Source: JBHEMK01 sp046262635 (GTDB lineage Bacteria > Actinomycetota > Thermoleophilia > Gaiellales > Gaiellaceae). Taken from it: 32,160 nucleotides of DNA. Under the pieces are notes generated by a model that worked only from the letters and a program-made list of their open reading frames with translations, had not been told where the DNA came from and did no database searches. A program made the position numbers and the translations under genes. Shown piece by piece: positions 15,705 through 23,635 of this stretch (within the stretch, counting starts at the first letter, position 1; every line of letters starts with the position of its first letter). Location of the stretch: assembly GCA_046262635.1 (NCBI GenBank), contig JBHEMK010000167.1, positions 1-32,160 of the forward strand, written 5' to 3'.

Positions 15705-16937
15705 GTGGCTGGGGTGACATTCGACGGGGTCGGCAAGACCTATCCAGACGGCACGACGGCGGTGCATGGCCTCGACCTCGAAGTCGCCGAGGCGGAGTTC
15801 ATGGTGTTGGTCGGCCCGTCCGGGTGCGGGAAGACGACCGCGCTGCGCATGGTCGCGGGCCTCGAGGAGATCACGGCGGGCGTCCTCAAAATCGGCGACC
15901 GGGTCGTCAACCACGTGCCCTCCCGCGACCGGGACATCGCGATGGTCTTTCAGAGCTACGCGCTCTACCCGCATCTGACGGTGTACGAGAACATCGCGTT
16001 CGGGCTGCGCCTGAAGAAACTCCCGAAGGACGAGATCGAGCGGCGCGTCGAGCACGCGGCGAAGACGCTCGGGCTCGAGCAGTTCCTGAAGCGCAAGCCG
16101 CGCGCCCTTTCCGGCGGCCAGCGCCAGCGGGTCGCGATGGGCCGCGCGATCGTGCGCGAGCCGCAGGCGTTCCTGATGGACGAGCCGCTCTCGAACCTCG
16201 ACGCGAAGCTGCGCGTGCAGATGCGCGCCGAGGTCAGCCGACTGCAGAGCGACCTCGGCGTCACGACGATCTACGTCACCCATGACCAGATCGAGGCGAT
16301 GACGATGGGCGACCGCGTGGCGGTGATGCGCAAGGGCGAGCTGCAGCAGGTCGCGACCCCGCAGGAGCTCTACGACCATCCGGTCAATCTCTTCGTCGGC
16401 GGATTCATCGGCTCGCCGGCGATGAACATGCTCGAGGCCACGCTCGAGCGGGCGAACGGCGGTCTCGCTGCCGTCGTCGGCAGCGAGCGGATCGCGCTCG
16501 ACGAGGCCGTCTCGAAGCGTCCGGCTCTGCAGAGCTTCGAGGGGAAGGAGGTCGTCCTCGGGATCCGCCCCGAGGACCTGGAGGACGCGGCGGTCGCGGG
16601 CGACGTCCCGCCGGACCGGCGCCTGAGCGGCCAGGTCGTGCTGCGCGAGGCGCTCGGCTCCGAGATCATGGCTCATTTCACGATCGACGCCCGGCAGGCG
16701 ATGACGGACGATGTCCGCGAGCTGGCCCAGGACGTCGGCGACGAGCGAGCGGTGCAGGACCTGGAGGGGGGCGGCGGCGCCGGCGAAAACGTCGTCGTCG
16801 GCCGCTTCAGCGCCCGCTCGCGAATCAGCGAAGGAGAGACGGCCGAGGTGGCCGTCGACACCCACGCCCTCCACTTCTTCGATCCGGAAACTGGACTCGG
16901 CATCTATGACGGAGCCGAGACGAAAGGAGCCGCATGA
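15705..16937 (+). CDS. Sugar-type ABC transporter ATP-binding protein (MalK/UgpC/MsmX type)
   Basis: This 410-residue protein is an ABC ATPase with a C-terminal TOBE/OB regulatory domain. Walker A is GPSGCGKTT (37-45), the Q-loop is in FQSYALYPHLTVYENIAFGL, the signature is LSGGQRQ (135-141), Walker B is AFLMDE (155-160), and the H-loop is H193 in VTHDQIEAMT. The GSPAMNMLEA and VLGIRPEDL stretches mark the MalK-like C-terminal domain. The last about 110 residues include an unusual acidic, Gly-rich stretch (LEGGGGAGENVV). It energises import of a sugar or similar solute through the two permeases encoded downstream. GTG at 15705 is chosen because a purine-rich GGAAGGGAGAG precedes it and family sequence begins there. 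The stop overlaps the next start (ATGA). Confidence 0.93.
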   Translation: MAGVTFDGVGKTYPDGTTAVHGLDLEVAEAEFMVLVGPSGCGKTTALRMVAGLEEITAGVLKIGDRVVNHVPSRDRDIAMVFQSYALYPHLTVYENIAFGLRLKKLPKDEIERRVEHAAKTLGLEQFLKRKPRALSGGQRQRVAMGRAIVREPQAFLMDEPLSNLDAKLRVQMRAEVSRLQSDLGVTTIYVTHDQIEAMTMGDRVAVMRKGELQQVATPQELYDHPVNLFVGGFIGSPAMNMLEATLERANGGLAAVVGSERIALDEAVSKRPALQSFEGKEVVLGIRPEDLEDAAVAGDVPPDRRLSGQVVLREALGSEIMAHFTIDARQAMTDDVRELAQDVGDERAVQDLEGGGGAGENVVVGRFSARSRISEGETAEVAVDTHALHFFDPETGLGIYDGAETKGAA

Positions 16938-18259
16938 GTCGGAACCGCATCGCCCTCCTCGCCGGCCTCGCTCTCACGCTCGCCCTGGCGGGCGCTGCGT
17001 GGGCGAGCGTCACCGGCGGGAAGGCACCAACGAGCGCAGGCGCATCATCAGCCGTGTCGGGCTCGGTCTCGTTCGACGGGATCTGGACCGGCGCCGAGGC
17101 GAAATCCTTCCAGGCCGTGATCAACGCATTCAACAAGAAGTTTCCGAAGGTCAAGATCAACTACAAGCCGGTCGGCAACAACATCCCGACCGTGCTCTCG
17201 ACCGCGGTTGCGGGCGGCCATCCGCCCGACATGGCCGACATCGCACAGCCCGGGCTCGTGAAGCAGTTCGCCGACAAGGGCGCGCTGAAGCCGATCACCT
17301 ACGCGCGCGCGGCGATCGCGGCCGACTTCGCTCCGATCTGGCTCAAGCTCGGAACGTTCAACGGCAAGCTCTACGGGATCGTCTTCAAGGCGAGCAACAA
17401 GTCGCTGCTCTGGTACAACGTCACGGCGTTCAAGAACGCCGGCGTGACCGCGCCCAAGACCTGGGCACAGCTCCAAAAGGACGCCAAGACGATCCGGGCT
17501 TCGGGCACTCCGGCCTACTCGATCGGCGGTGCGGACGGCTGGACGCTGACCGACCTGTTCGAGAACATCTACCTGCGCCAGTCCGGCCCGGCGAAGTACG
17601 CGGCGCTCACCGCGCACAAGATCCGGTGGACCGATGCCTCCGTGAAGGCGGCACTGAAGACAATGGGTCAGGTCGTCGGCGACAAGGGGAATGTGGCCGG
17701 CGGCAGCTCGGGGGCGATCCAGACCAACTTCCCGACCTCGGTCTCGAACGTCTACTCCAGTCCGCCCAAGGCAGCGATCGTCTTCGAGGGCGATTTCGTC
17801 GCGGGCGTGATCCTCTCGTCCACGAAGGCAAAGCCGGTGACCGGGTTCAACGTTGCGCCGTTCCCGGCGATCAAGACCGCCGCTGACGGCGTCGAGGTCG
17901 GCGGCGACACCCTCGTGACCTTCCGCGACACCCCGGCGATCAGGGCGTTCGTGACCTTCCTCGCCACGCCCGACGCGGCGGCTGCCTGGGCGAAGCTCGG
18001 TGGGTTCGCGACCGGCAACCACAAGATGAGCCCGAGCGTCTACCCCGACTCGATCACGCGCCGGACCGCGGTGCCGATCGCCGCCGCGAAGACGGTCGTG
18101 TTCGACATGTCCGACCAGGAGCCGAGCGCGTTCGGCGGAACCGTCGGGCAGGGGGAGTGGAAGATCTTCCAGGACTTCATCAAGAAACCTTCCAACGTGA
18201 ACGGGATCGCGGCGTCGCTCGAGAAGGCGGCCAAGGCGGCGTTCAAGAAGGGGAAGTAG
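16934..18259 (+). CDS. ABC transporter substrate-binding protein, family 1 (sugar type)
   Basis: The 441-residue product begins with a Sec signal peptide (LALLAGLALTLALAGAAWA-like region, cleavage near residue 25) and has no lipobox Cys. The mature part has the family-1 pattern: INAFNKKFPKVKINYKPVGN near the N-terminus, a ATAVAGGHPPDMADI-like motif (here STAVAGGHPPDMADI), a GKLYGIVFKASNKSLLWYN motif typical of the ligand cleft, and a C-terminal EWKIFQDFI helix. It should capture an extracellular carbohydrate or polyol for the coupled importer. Which ligand cannot be deduced. It overlaps the ATPase stop and is followed after three bases by the first permease gene. Confidence 0.92.
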   Translation: MSRNRIALLAGLALTLALAGAAWASVTGGKAPTSAGASSAVSGSVSFDGIWTGAEAKSFQAVINAFNKKFPKVKINYKPVGNNIPTVLSTAVAGGHPPDMADIAQPGLVKQFADKGALKPITYARAAIAADFAPIWLKLGTFNGKLYGIVFKASNKSLLWYNVTAFKNAGVTAPKTWAQLQKDAKTIRASGTPAYSIGGADGWTLTDLFENIYLRQSGPAKYAALTAHKIRWTDASVKAALKTMGQVVGDKGNVAGGSSGAIQTNFPTSVSNVYSSPPKAAIVFEGDFVAGVILSSTKAKPVTGFNVAPFPAIKTAADGVEVGGDTLVTFRDTPAIRAFVTFLATPDAAAAWAKLGGFATGNHKMSPSVYPDSITRRTAVPIAAAKTVVFDMSDQEPSAFGGTVGQGEWKIFQDFIKKPSNVNGIAASLEKAAKAAFKKGK

Positions 18260-18262
18260 CGC

Positions 18263-19606
18263 TTGACCGCGGGCGGGATGACGGCGGAGCCGCCGCCAAG
18301 TACGGCTCCGCCGGCCCCCGTGGAGACGGGGAGGCTGAACCGGTTCGCCACCGGCGCGCTCTTCCTGACCCCCGCCCTGATCCTGCTCACCGTCTGGATG
18401 GTCTACCCGACCGTCTACACGATCGCGCGGAGTTTCTTCGGCCTGTCCGGGTTCGGCCACTTCGTCGGCATCGACAACTACAAGACCCTCTTCACGACGC
18501 CGACGCTGACGACGGCGATCAAGAACAACGCGATCTGGGTCGCCGTCGTTCCCGCGCTCGTCACCGCGCTGGGGCTGGTTTTCGCCGTCCTGACCGAGCG
18601 CGTGAGCTGGGCGGTGGCGTTCAAGACGGCCGTCTTTCTCCCGATGGCGATCTCGGCCTTCGCGACCGGCGTGACCTGGCGGATCATGTATCAGCAGGAT
18701 CCGACGCAGGGCGCGATCAACGCGCTGGGGAAGGTGTTCGTCGACGCGGTCAGCCCGCCGGGGCCGCTCTCAAGCGCAAGCCCGTCGGCCCCCGCGCTGA
18801 AGCCCGCCGGCGGAGGGCTTGTCCTCCAGACGCCGCTCAAACCTGGCGGCGTCGCACGCCTCGGCGTGACCGGAATCCCCCCCGAGGGCGTGCCGAACGG
18901 GTCGGCCCAGGCGGTGTTGCCCCCGGCGAAACCCGGCGAGCTCGTCGGAGTTGTCTGGCGCGACTTCAAGCCCGGCGGTGGCAAGGTCGGCGTCGTCGAG
19001 CAGGGAGAGCTGGGCTTGCCCGGGGTGACCGTGCAGCTGCACTCGTCGTCCGGCAACACCGTGCAGAGCACGAAGACGGGCAAAAACGGCGACTTCACCT
19101 TCCCGAAGCTCTCCCCGGGCACCTACCGAGTGGCGATCGGCAAGGCGACCTTCGCGCAGCCGTTCGGGGGCGTCACCTGGCTCGGGTCGAAGCTGATCAC
19201 CCCGTCGCTCATCGTCGCGTACATCTGGATCTGGGCCGGCTTCGCCATGGTGGTGATCGCCGCCGGACTCTCGGCGATGCCGCGCGATGTGCTCGAGGCC
19301 GCCCGCACGGACGGCGGCAGCGAGTGGCAGGTCTTCCGCCGGGTCACGGTGCCGCTGCTCGCACCCGTCCTGAGCGTCGTCTTCATCACGATGATCATCA
19401 ACGTCCTCAAGGTCTTCGACCTAGTCATCTCGCTCGCCCCGGAGTCGACGCAGAACGACGCGAACGTGATCGCACTCGCCATGTGGCGCACCTCCTTCGG
19501 CGGCGTCAATGACTTCGGCACCGGCTCGGCGATCGCGGTCTTCCTGTTCCTGCTCGTGATACCCGTGCTCGCGCTCAACATCCGACGCTTCAGGAGGGAG
19601 GGCTGA
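18263..19606 (+). CDS. Sugar-type ABC permease (MalF/UgpA type) with inserted SdrD/Cna-B-like domain
   Basis: The 447-residue protein is about 140 residues longer than usual for its family. Three helices (around residues 32-57, 91-112, 117-143) precede an insert of roughly residues 168-303; helices 4-6 follow. The coupling loop contains LEAARTDGGSEWQVFRRVTVP. The insert starts Pro/Ala/Gly-rich and then forms a beta-sandwich-like unit from residue 229 (GVVWRDF, LGLPGVTVQL, TKTGKNGDFTFPKL, SPGTYRVAIG), the pattern of SdrD B-repeat/Cna-B-like domains. By topology it lies in the loop between TM3 and TM4, outside the cell. E. coli MalF also has an Ig-like external domain, but in a different loop. 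TTG 18263 is taken as start; ATG 18278 is an alternative. The gene stop overlaps the next ATG. Confidence 0.9.
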   Translation: MTAGGMTAEPPPSTAPPAPVETGRLNRFATGALFLTPALILLTVWMVYPTVYTIARSFFGLSGFGHFVGIDNYKTLFTTPTLTTAIKNNAIWVAVVPALVTALGLVFAVLTERVSWAVAFKTAVFLPMAISAFATGVTWRIMYQQDPTQGAINALGKVFVDAVSPPGPLSSASPSAPALKPAGGGLVLQTPLKPGGVARLGVTGIPPEGVPNGSAQAVLPPAKPGELVGVVWRDFKPGGGKVGVVEQGELGLPGVTVQLHSSSGNTVQSTKTGKNGDFTFPKLSPGTYRVAIGKATFAQPFGGVTWLGSKLITPSLIVAYIWIWAGFAMVVIAAGLSAMPRDVLEAARTDGGSEWQVFRRVTVPLLAPVLSVVFITMIINVLKVFDLVISLAPESTQNDANVIALAMWRTSFGGVNDFGTGSAIAVFLFLLVIPVLALNIRRFRREG

Positions 19607-20493
19607 TGGCGGCCGCCGCACCCGCAGTGGTGATCCCCAGGCCCCGCGACAGCACCGCGACAAGGATCCTGCGCATGGCCGCAAAGGGACCGGTGAACAT
19701 CGTGCTGCTCGTGGTCGGCCTGCTCTGGCTGGTACCGACGCTGGGGCTCTTCTTCACCTCGATCCTGCCCGCCTCCGCGGTCGCCCAGAAGGGGTGGTGG
19801 CAGATCTTCTCGAAGCCGAGCCTCGCGACCTGGTCGAACTACAACGCCCTCTTTCACAACCAGGGTCTGCTGACGGCGCTCCGGACGACCGCCGAGATCG
19901 CCGTGGGCAACACCGTGCTCGTGATCGTGGTCGGGGCGATGGCCGGGTACGCGTTCGCGTGGCTCGAGTTCCCCGGGCGTGACTGGGTCTTCGTCGGGGT
20001 GATCGGCCTGCTCGTGGTGCCCCTGCAGATGGCGCTGATCCCGATGTTCTCCCTCTACGACCACCTTGGGATTTTCGACACCGTCCTCAGCATCGCCCTT
20101 TTCCACGCCGCCTTCGGACTGCCGTTCGCCATCTTCCTGCTGCGGAACTTCTTCGTCGGAATTCCGAAGGACATCCTCGAATCGGCTCGGATCGACGGCG
20201 CCTCGGAGATCCGGATTTTCCTGCGTCTGATCCTGCCGCTCGGCGGGCCGGCGATCGCCTCGCTCGGGATCTTCCAGTTTCTTTGGACGTGGAACGATCT
20301 GATCGTCGCCCTGACCTTTGGCCAGAACGTCCAGCCGGTCACGGTCTGGATCTTCGGCCAGCTGCGCGAGTTCGGCTCGAACCTCGACGTGATCGCGCCG
20401 GCTTCCTTCATCTCGCTCGTGGTGCCGCTCGCAGTGTTCCTCGCCTTCCAGCGCTACTTCGTGCAGGGCCTGCTGGCGGGCTCGGTCAAGTGA
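19606..20493 (+). CDS. Sugar-type ABC permease (MalG/UgpE type)
   Basis: The 295-residue protein has six helices and the second-permease signature. The EAA coupling loop reads LESARIDGASEIRIFLRLIL, with the downstream GGPAIASLGIFQFLWTWND motif that is highly conserved in MalG-like proteins. It pairs with the larger permease encoded just upstream to form the channel. The ATG overlaps the previous stop (TGATG) and is preceded by GGAGGG. Its own stop is overlapped by the GTG of the oxidoreductase gene. Confidence 0.94.
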   Translation: MAAAAPAVVIPRPRDSTATRILRMAAKGPVNIVLLVVGLLWLVPTLGLFFTSILPASAVAQKGWWQIFSKPSLATWSNYNALFHNQGLLTALRTTAEIAVGNTVLVIVVGAMAGYAFAWLEFPGRDWVFVGVIGLLVVPLQMALIPMFSLYDHLGIFDTVLSIALFHAAFGLPFAIFLLRNFFVGIPKDILESARIDGASEIRIFLRLILPLGGPAIASLGIFQFLWTWNDLIVALTFGQNVQPVTVWIFGQLREFGSNLDVIAPASFISLVVPLAVFLAFQRYFVQGLLAGSVK

Positions 20494-21584
20494 TCGCCGT
20501 CATCGGGTCGGGCCTCGCCGGATTCACGGCGTTCGCGACGCTGCGCCGCGGCGGGCTCGAACCGGCGGAGATCGCGGTGTTCGGGCTCTCCGACGACCCG
20601 GCCGCCCAGTGGCGCGGTCGGGCCGCGGCGATCCGCCAACGGGAGATGCGCTCGGAGAGCGACGGGCACTGTCTGCCGACGTCGTTCCCGGGGCTCGCCG
20701 TGCGCGAGGCGGCGAGGCGACGCTCGCTGCGGCCGCTCGCCGCCTCGGTGGCGGATCGGTACCACCCGACGGTGCCGGATTTCCTCGACCACGTCGAGGA
20801 GCTGCGGGCGCGCACGGGCTGGGACGCGTCGCTACGGCGCGCCCGGGTTGCGCGGGTACGTGCCGTCGGCGGCGGCTTCGAACTCGACGGTAACGGCGTC
20901 TTCCGCCATGTGCTCGTCGCTCCCGGGCATCCCGGCCTGAACCTCCCGAACGATCTGCGGGACGACCCGCGCGCGGTGCATTCCTACGAGCCCCATCAGT
21001 ACGCCTCGACAGTCACGGTCGTCGGGGCCGGTTTCGCGGCAGCGACCGAGTGGCTGAACGCGCTCGAGGCAGGTGCCGAGGTCGTCTCGGTGCGCCGCCG
21101 CGAGCCGGGGCGCCGGCCGCTGAACGTGCCGCGCGAGTACTTCTCGCGCCGCGGGCTCACGGGTTTCCACCGCCTCGGCACGGCAGAGCGGGCAGCGCTG
21201 CTTCGCTCGCTGCTCGTGCCGTCCTATCCGCCCGGGAACCGGTTCGACGAGCCGCTCCGGCGCGCGGCCGAAGAGGGCCGGTTCCACGTCGAGCCGGCGG
21301 TGAACGGGACCGAGCAGGTGATCTGCGCCACCGGCTTCCGGCGTGGCTATCGCCACGACCCCCTGCTGCACCGGCTCGTCGAGGAGCACGGCCTGGAGAC
21401 CGCCGACACCTGGATCGTCCTGGCCCCCGACTCGGCCGTCCCGAGGCTGACGGACGCCACGCGGACGATCGCGCTCGCCGGCGCGCCGGCACAGTGGGCC
21501 TTCCCCGGCGCCGACACGCTGGTCGGCGCCAAGTACGCGGCACGAGGGTTCCTCCGCAGGATCAAGGCATGTCGTACAGCCTGA
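20490..21584 (+). CDS. FAD/NAD(P)-binding oxidoreductase of unknown substrate
   Basis: The 364-residue protein opens with a Rossmann fold, VIGSGLAGFTAF (GxGxxG), directly at the N-terminus. A second dinucleotide fold appears near residue 173 (VTVVGAGFAAATEWL), and an ATG-type motif (ICATGFRRGY) follows near 281-290. This two-Rossmann layout is that of flavin-dependent monooxygenases and related pyridine-nucleotide oxidoreductases, including the lysine/ornithine N-monooxygenase-like group. No signal peptide is present, so it should be cytoplasmic. The GTG at 20490 overlaps the permease stop, so it is made together with the importer and may oxidise the imported compound. Exact reaction unknown. 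The next gene starts inside its last codons. Confidence 0.75.
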   Translation: MIAVIGSGLAGFTAFATLRRGGLEPAEIAVFGLSDDPAAQWRGRAAAIRQREMRSESDGHCLPTSFPGLAVREAARRRSLRPLAASVADRYHPTVPDFLDHVEELRARTGWDASLRRARVARVRAVGGGFELDGNGVFRHVLVAPGHPGLNLPNDLRDDPRAVHSYEPHQYASTVTVVGAGFAAATEWLNALEAGAEVVSVRRREPGRRPLNVPREYFSRRGLTGFHRLGTAERAALLRSLLVPSYPPGNRFDEPLRRAAEEGRFHVEPAVNGTEQVICATGFRRGYRHDPLLHRLVEEHGLETADTWIVLAPDSAVPRLTDATRTIALAGAPAQWAFPGADTLVGAKYAARGFLRRIKACRTA

Positions 21585-22750
21585 GAGGCCGGGTCGACTC
21601 GAGGCTCGCGGCGCTCCTACCGGTGCTTTTCGCCGCCTGTGTGGTGTCGGCCGTCCTGCGCGAGTGGTGGCCGGTCGAGCTCGCGGCGCTGATGGCGGCT
21701 GTCGGGCTCGTGCTCGACGTCCAGCTGTACGACCGGCTGATCGACTATCAGCCGGGCTGGCTGGCGGGGCCGCTCGGCCTGCTCGAGCTCGGGATCCTGA
21801 TGGCGGTCGTGCGGCTCGGGGGGATCGCCGTCCCGCTCCTGCCGGCGCTCGCCCTCTTCGGCGCCGGCTGGCTCGCTGCCCAGCTGCTCACGCAGGCAGG
21901 CTTCCCGCTGCTGCGGCTCAGCTACGCGGACGACGGCGGCGAGCTCGGCCTGGCCGGCGCGCTGACCGCCGTCACCGTGGCCGGGACGGTTGTCGCATCG
22001 GCCGGCTTCGCCTACGCGCAGCGGGCGCCGACGGTGCACCTCGGGGCCGGTCTCCACCAGGGTCCGCTCGTGGTCTCCAAGCGCGAGATTCTCGTCGGCG
22101 ACCCGGGCGCGATCGTCCGCGGCGGCATCGTCGTCCGTGCGAACGACGTCACGATCCGGAACGTCACCGTGGTAGGCGGCGAGAACGGCATCGTCGTTGA
22201 CGGCTACAGCGGCGTGAAGCTCGAGCACGTGTGGGTCTCAGGCGCGAAGCTCGACGGCATCCACGTGCGCCGCACGGCAATCCGGATCACCGACTGCTCG
22301 ATCGACGCGCTCGGCGAGCGCTACGGGCAGGGCATCGACATCTCCTACACGGCCGACAAGGGCGAGAGTGTCGTCATGGGTTGCTCGGTTGTCGGTGGTG
22401 CCGAGGGGATCGTCGTCCACTCCTCGATGGCGATGCTCGCCCACAACACGGTCAGCCGGACAACGCTGCACGGGATCGCAATGACGGAGATGTCGATGGG
22501 GATCGTCGACCGCAACGAGGTGCGCGACGCGCTCGGCACGGGGATCCTCTGCAACGACCACTCGATGTGCATGGTCGAGCGCAACGTCGTCGTCGACACA
22601 CGCTCGAATGCCGCCTCGGGCGACCTCTGGAGCGCCGGCTTCGGACTGCTCGTGAGCTACAACTCGCAGGCCGAGCTGAAAGGCAACGTGCTCGGAGCGA
22701 ACCCGCGCCCGACCGGAGCGGTACTCGACTCGACGATCGTGCCGAGGTAG
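21569..22750 (+). CDS. Membrane-anchored right-handed beta-helix protein
   Basis: The 393-residue protein has a hydrophobic N-terminal third with about four or five helices (between residues 13 and 152). A right-handed parallel beta-helix covers about residues 160-393. The repeats are visible as phrases such as VTIRNVTVVGGENGIVVDGY, GVKLEHVWVSGAKLDGIHV, ITDCSIDALG, HNTVSRTTLHGIAM and VDRNEVRDALGTGILC. These are PbH1/NosD-like repeats, used by polysaccharide lyases, glycoside-active enzymes and some binding proteins. No catalytic residues can be assigned. The beta-helix is probably on the outer face. ATG 21569 overlaps the oxidoreductase gene by 16 bases, so this is the last gene of the importer operon. 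It might process a polysaccharide for uptake. Confidence 0.75.
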   Translation: MSYSLRGRVDSRLAALLPVLFAACVVSAVLREWWPVELAALMAAVGLVLDVQLYDRLIDYQPGWLAGPLGLLELGILMAVVRLGGIAVPLLPALALFGAGWLAAQLLTQAGFPLLRLSYADDGGELGLAGALTAVTVAGTVVASAGFAYAQRAPTVHLGAGLHQGPLVVSKREILVGDPGAIVRGGIVVRANDVTIRNVTVVGGENGIVVDGYSGVKLEHVWVSGAKLDGIHVRRTAIRITDCSIDALGERYGQGIDISYTADKGESVVMGCSVVGGAEGIVVHSSMAMLAHNTVSRTTLHGIAMTEMSMGIVDRNEVRDALGTGILCNDHSMCMVERNVVVDTRSNAASGDLWSAGFGLLVSYNSQAELKGNVLGANPRPTGAVLDSTIVPR

Positions 22751-23203
22751 ATCCGCGAACGGCTGCATCCCACGAGGGAAGGCGGCCTGCACCTCGACGT
22801 CCGAGCGTGAGCGCGCCAACGCCGCCTCGCCCCCCGCGCGAGGCGCAGACGACCGGTAGCGGCGGTCGTCTGCCCGGACGGCGAGCTCACTCGTCCAAAC
22901 GAGCGCGATCGCGCGCTTCACCTGCTGGCGCGGCGATACCGATCTCGAGAGAGCGCAGCTCGGTTCCGGCTCGAGCCCGCGAATCGCCAGGCGCGGCGGG
23001 AGCGTCGCAGACCACGATCGGGAGCGCGTCAGCGCGTCCGCCGCCGGGTCACCGCCGGTGCACCGGGCGCGTGCGTGCGGAGAAAGAGGTCTCCCGCTCG
23101 GGGACCGGCGCGCCGCGCGACCGGACCGACCGACCCGACCTCCGCGACGCAGAGTGGAAGAAAGTCGTTAACCTGGTTAATGATCTTGCCGAGGACAAAG
23201 ACC
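22751..23203. other. Intergenic region before the MarR gene
   Basis: These 453 bases hold no supportable gene; the translations in all frames are Arg/Pro/Ala-rich. GGTCTCC (23088-23094) and GGGGACC (23100-23106) form a 7-bp hairpin with one G-U pair but no T-tract. The MarR operator-like palindrome lies near its right end. Confidence 0.5.
23165..23183. promoter_or_regulatory. MarR-type operator palindrome
   Basis: TTAACC (23168-23173), T, GGTTAA (23175-23180) is a perfect 13-bp palindrome; outer bases TC...GA extend it to 19 bp with one mismatch. It ends 20 bases before the GTG start of the MarR gene. Such AT-rich TTAACC-type repeats next to a marR gene normally mark autoregulation, and here would also control the coupled exporter. 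Confidence 0.65.
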
Positions 23204-23635
23204 GTGGACACCGTTGCTCTCGCCGACCGGCTGCGGCCGGTGCTGCTGCGCGCCGGCCGCGAGCTTCGCCGCGAGGCCCGTGCAGTGGGCGTCTCCCCGG
23301 AGCAAGTCTCGCTGCTCGTCGCGATCAAGTACTCCCCTGGGATCGGCGTCAACGAGCTCGCCGAGCGCGAGCGAATGTCACCGGCCGGAATGTCGGGCCA
23401 CGTGGAGCGGCTCGCCAGGGCCGGCTACGTCGAGCGGACGGCGAACGCGCACGACCGGCGGCGGATCGGCCTGACGCTCACCGACGAGGGCCGCCGCATC
23501 CTCCGCAACGTCCGCTCGCGCCGCACAGTCTGGCTCGCCCGCCGGCTCAGCCAGCTGAGCACGGCAGAGCTGCTCGCGGTCGAGGCGGCCGTCGCGCCGC
23601 TGGGGCTGCTGCTCGACGAGGCCGAGCGCCCGTGA
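23204..23635 (+). CDS. MarR-family transcriptional regulator
   Basis: The 143-residue protein is a MarR winged helix-turn-helix dimer protein. After a dimerisation helix (LRPVLLRAGRELRREAR) come the recognition region INELAERERMSPAGMSGHVERL-like (here VNELAERERMSPAGMSGHV), the wing with DRRRIGLTLTDEGRRIL, and a C-terminal helix. Ligands are usually phenolic or lipophilic compounds that release DNA. GTG 23204 is chosen because GAGGA (23191-23195) precedes it and the palindrome then falls in the leader. An ATG at 23180 would put the start inside the palindrome edge and is less likely. The gene overlaps the start of the MFS gene (GTGA), so regulator and exporter are coupled. Confidence 0.9.
   Translation: MDTVALADRLRPVLLRAGRELRREARAVGVSPEQVSLLVAIKYSPGIGVNELAERERMSPAGMSGHVERLARAGYVERTANAHDRRRIGLTLTDEGRRILRNVRSRRTVWLARRLSQLSTAELLAVEAAVAPLGLLLDEAERP

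Noticed and set aside
17048..18460. Minus-strand open frame of 470 codons opposite the sugar-binding protein gene
   Set aside because: No recognisable domain; the plus strand has an intact signal peptide and binding-protein motifs.
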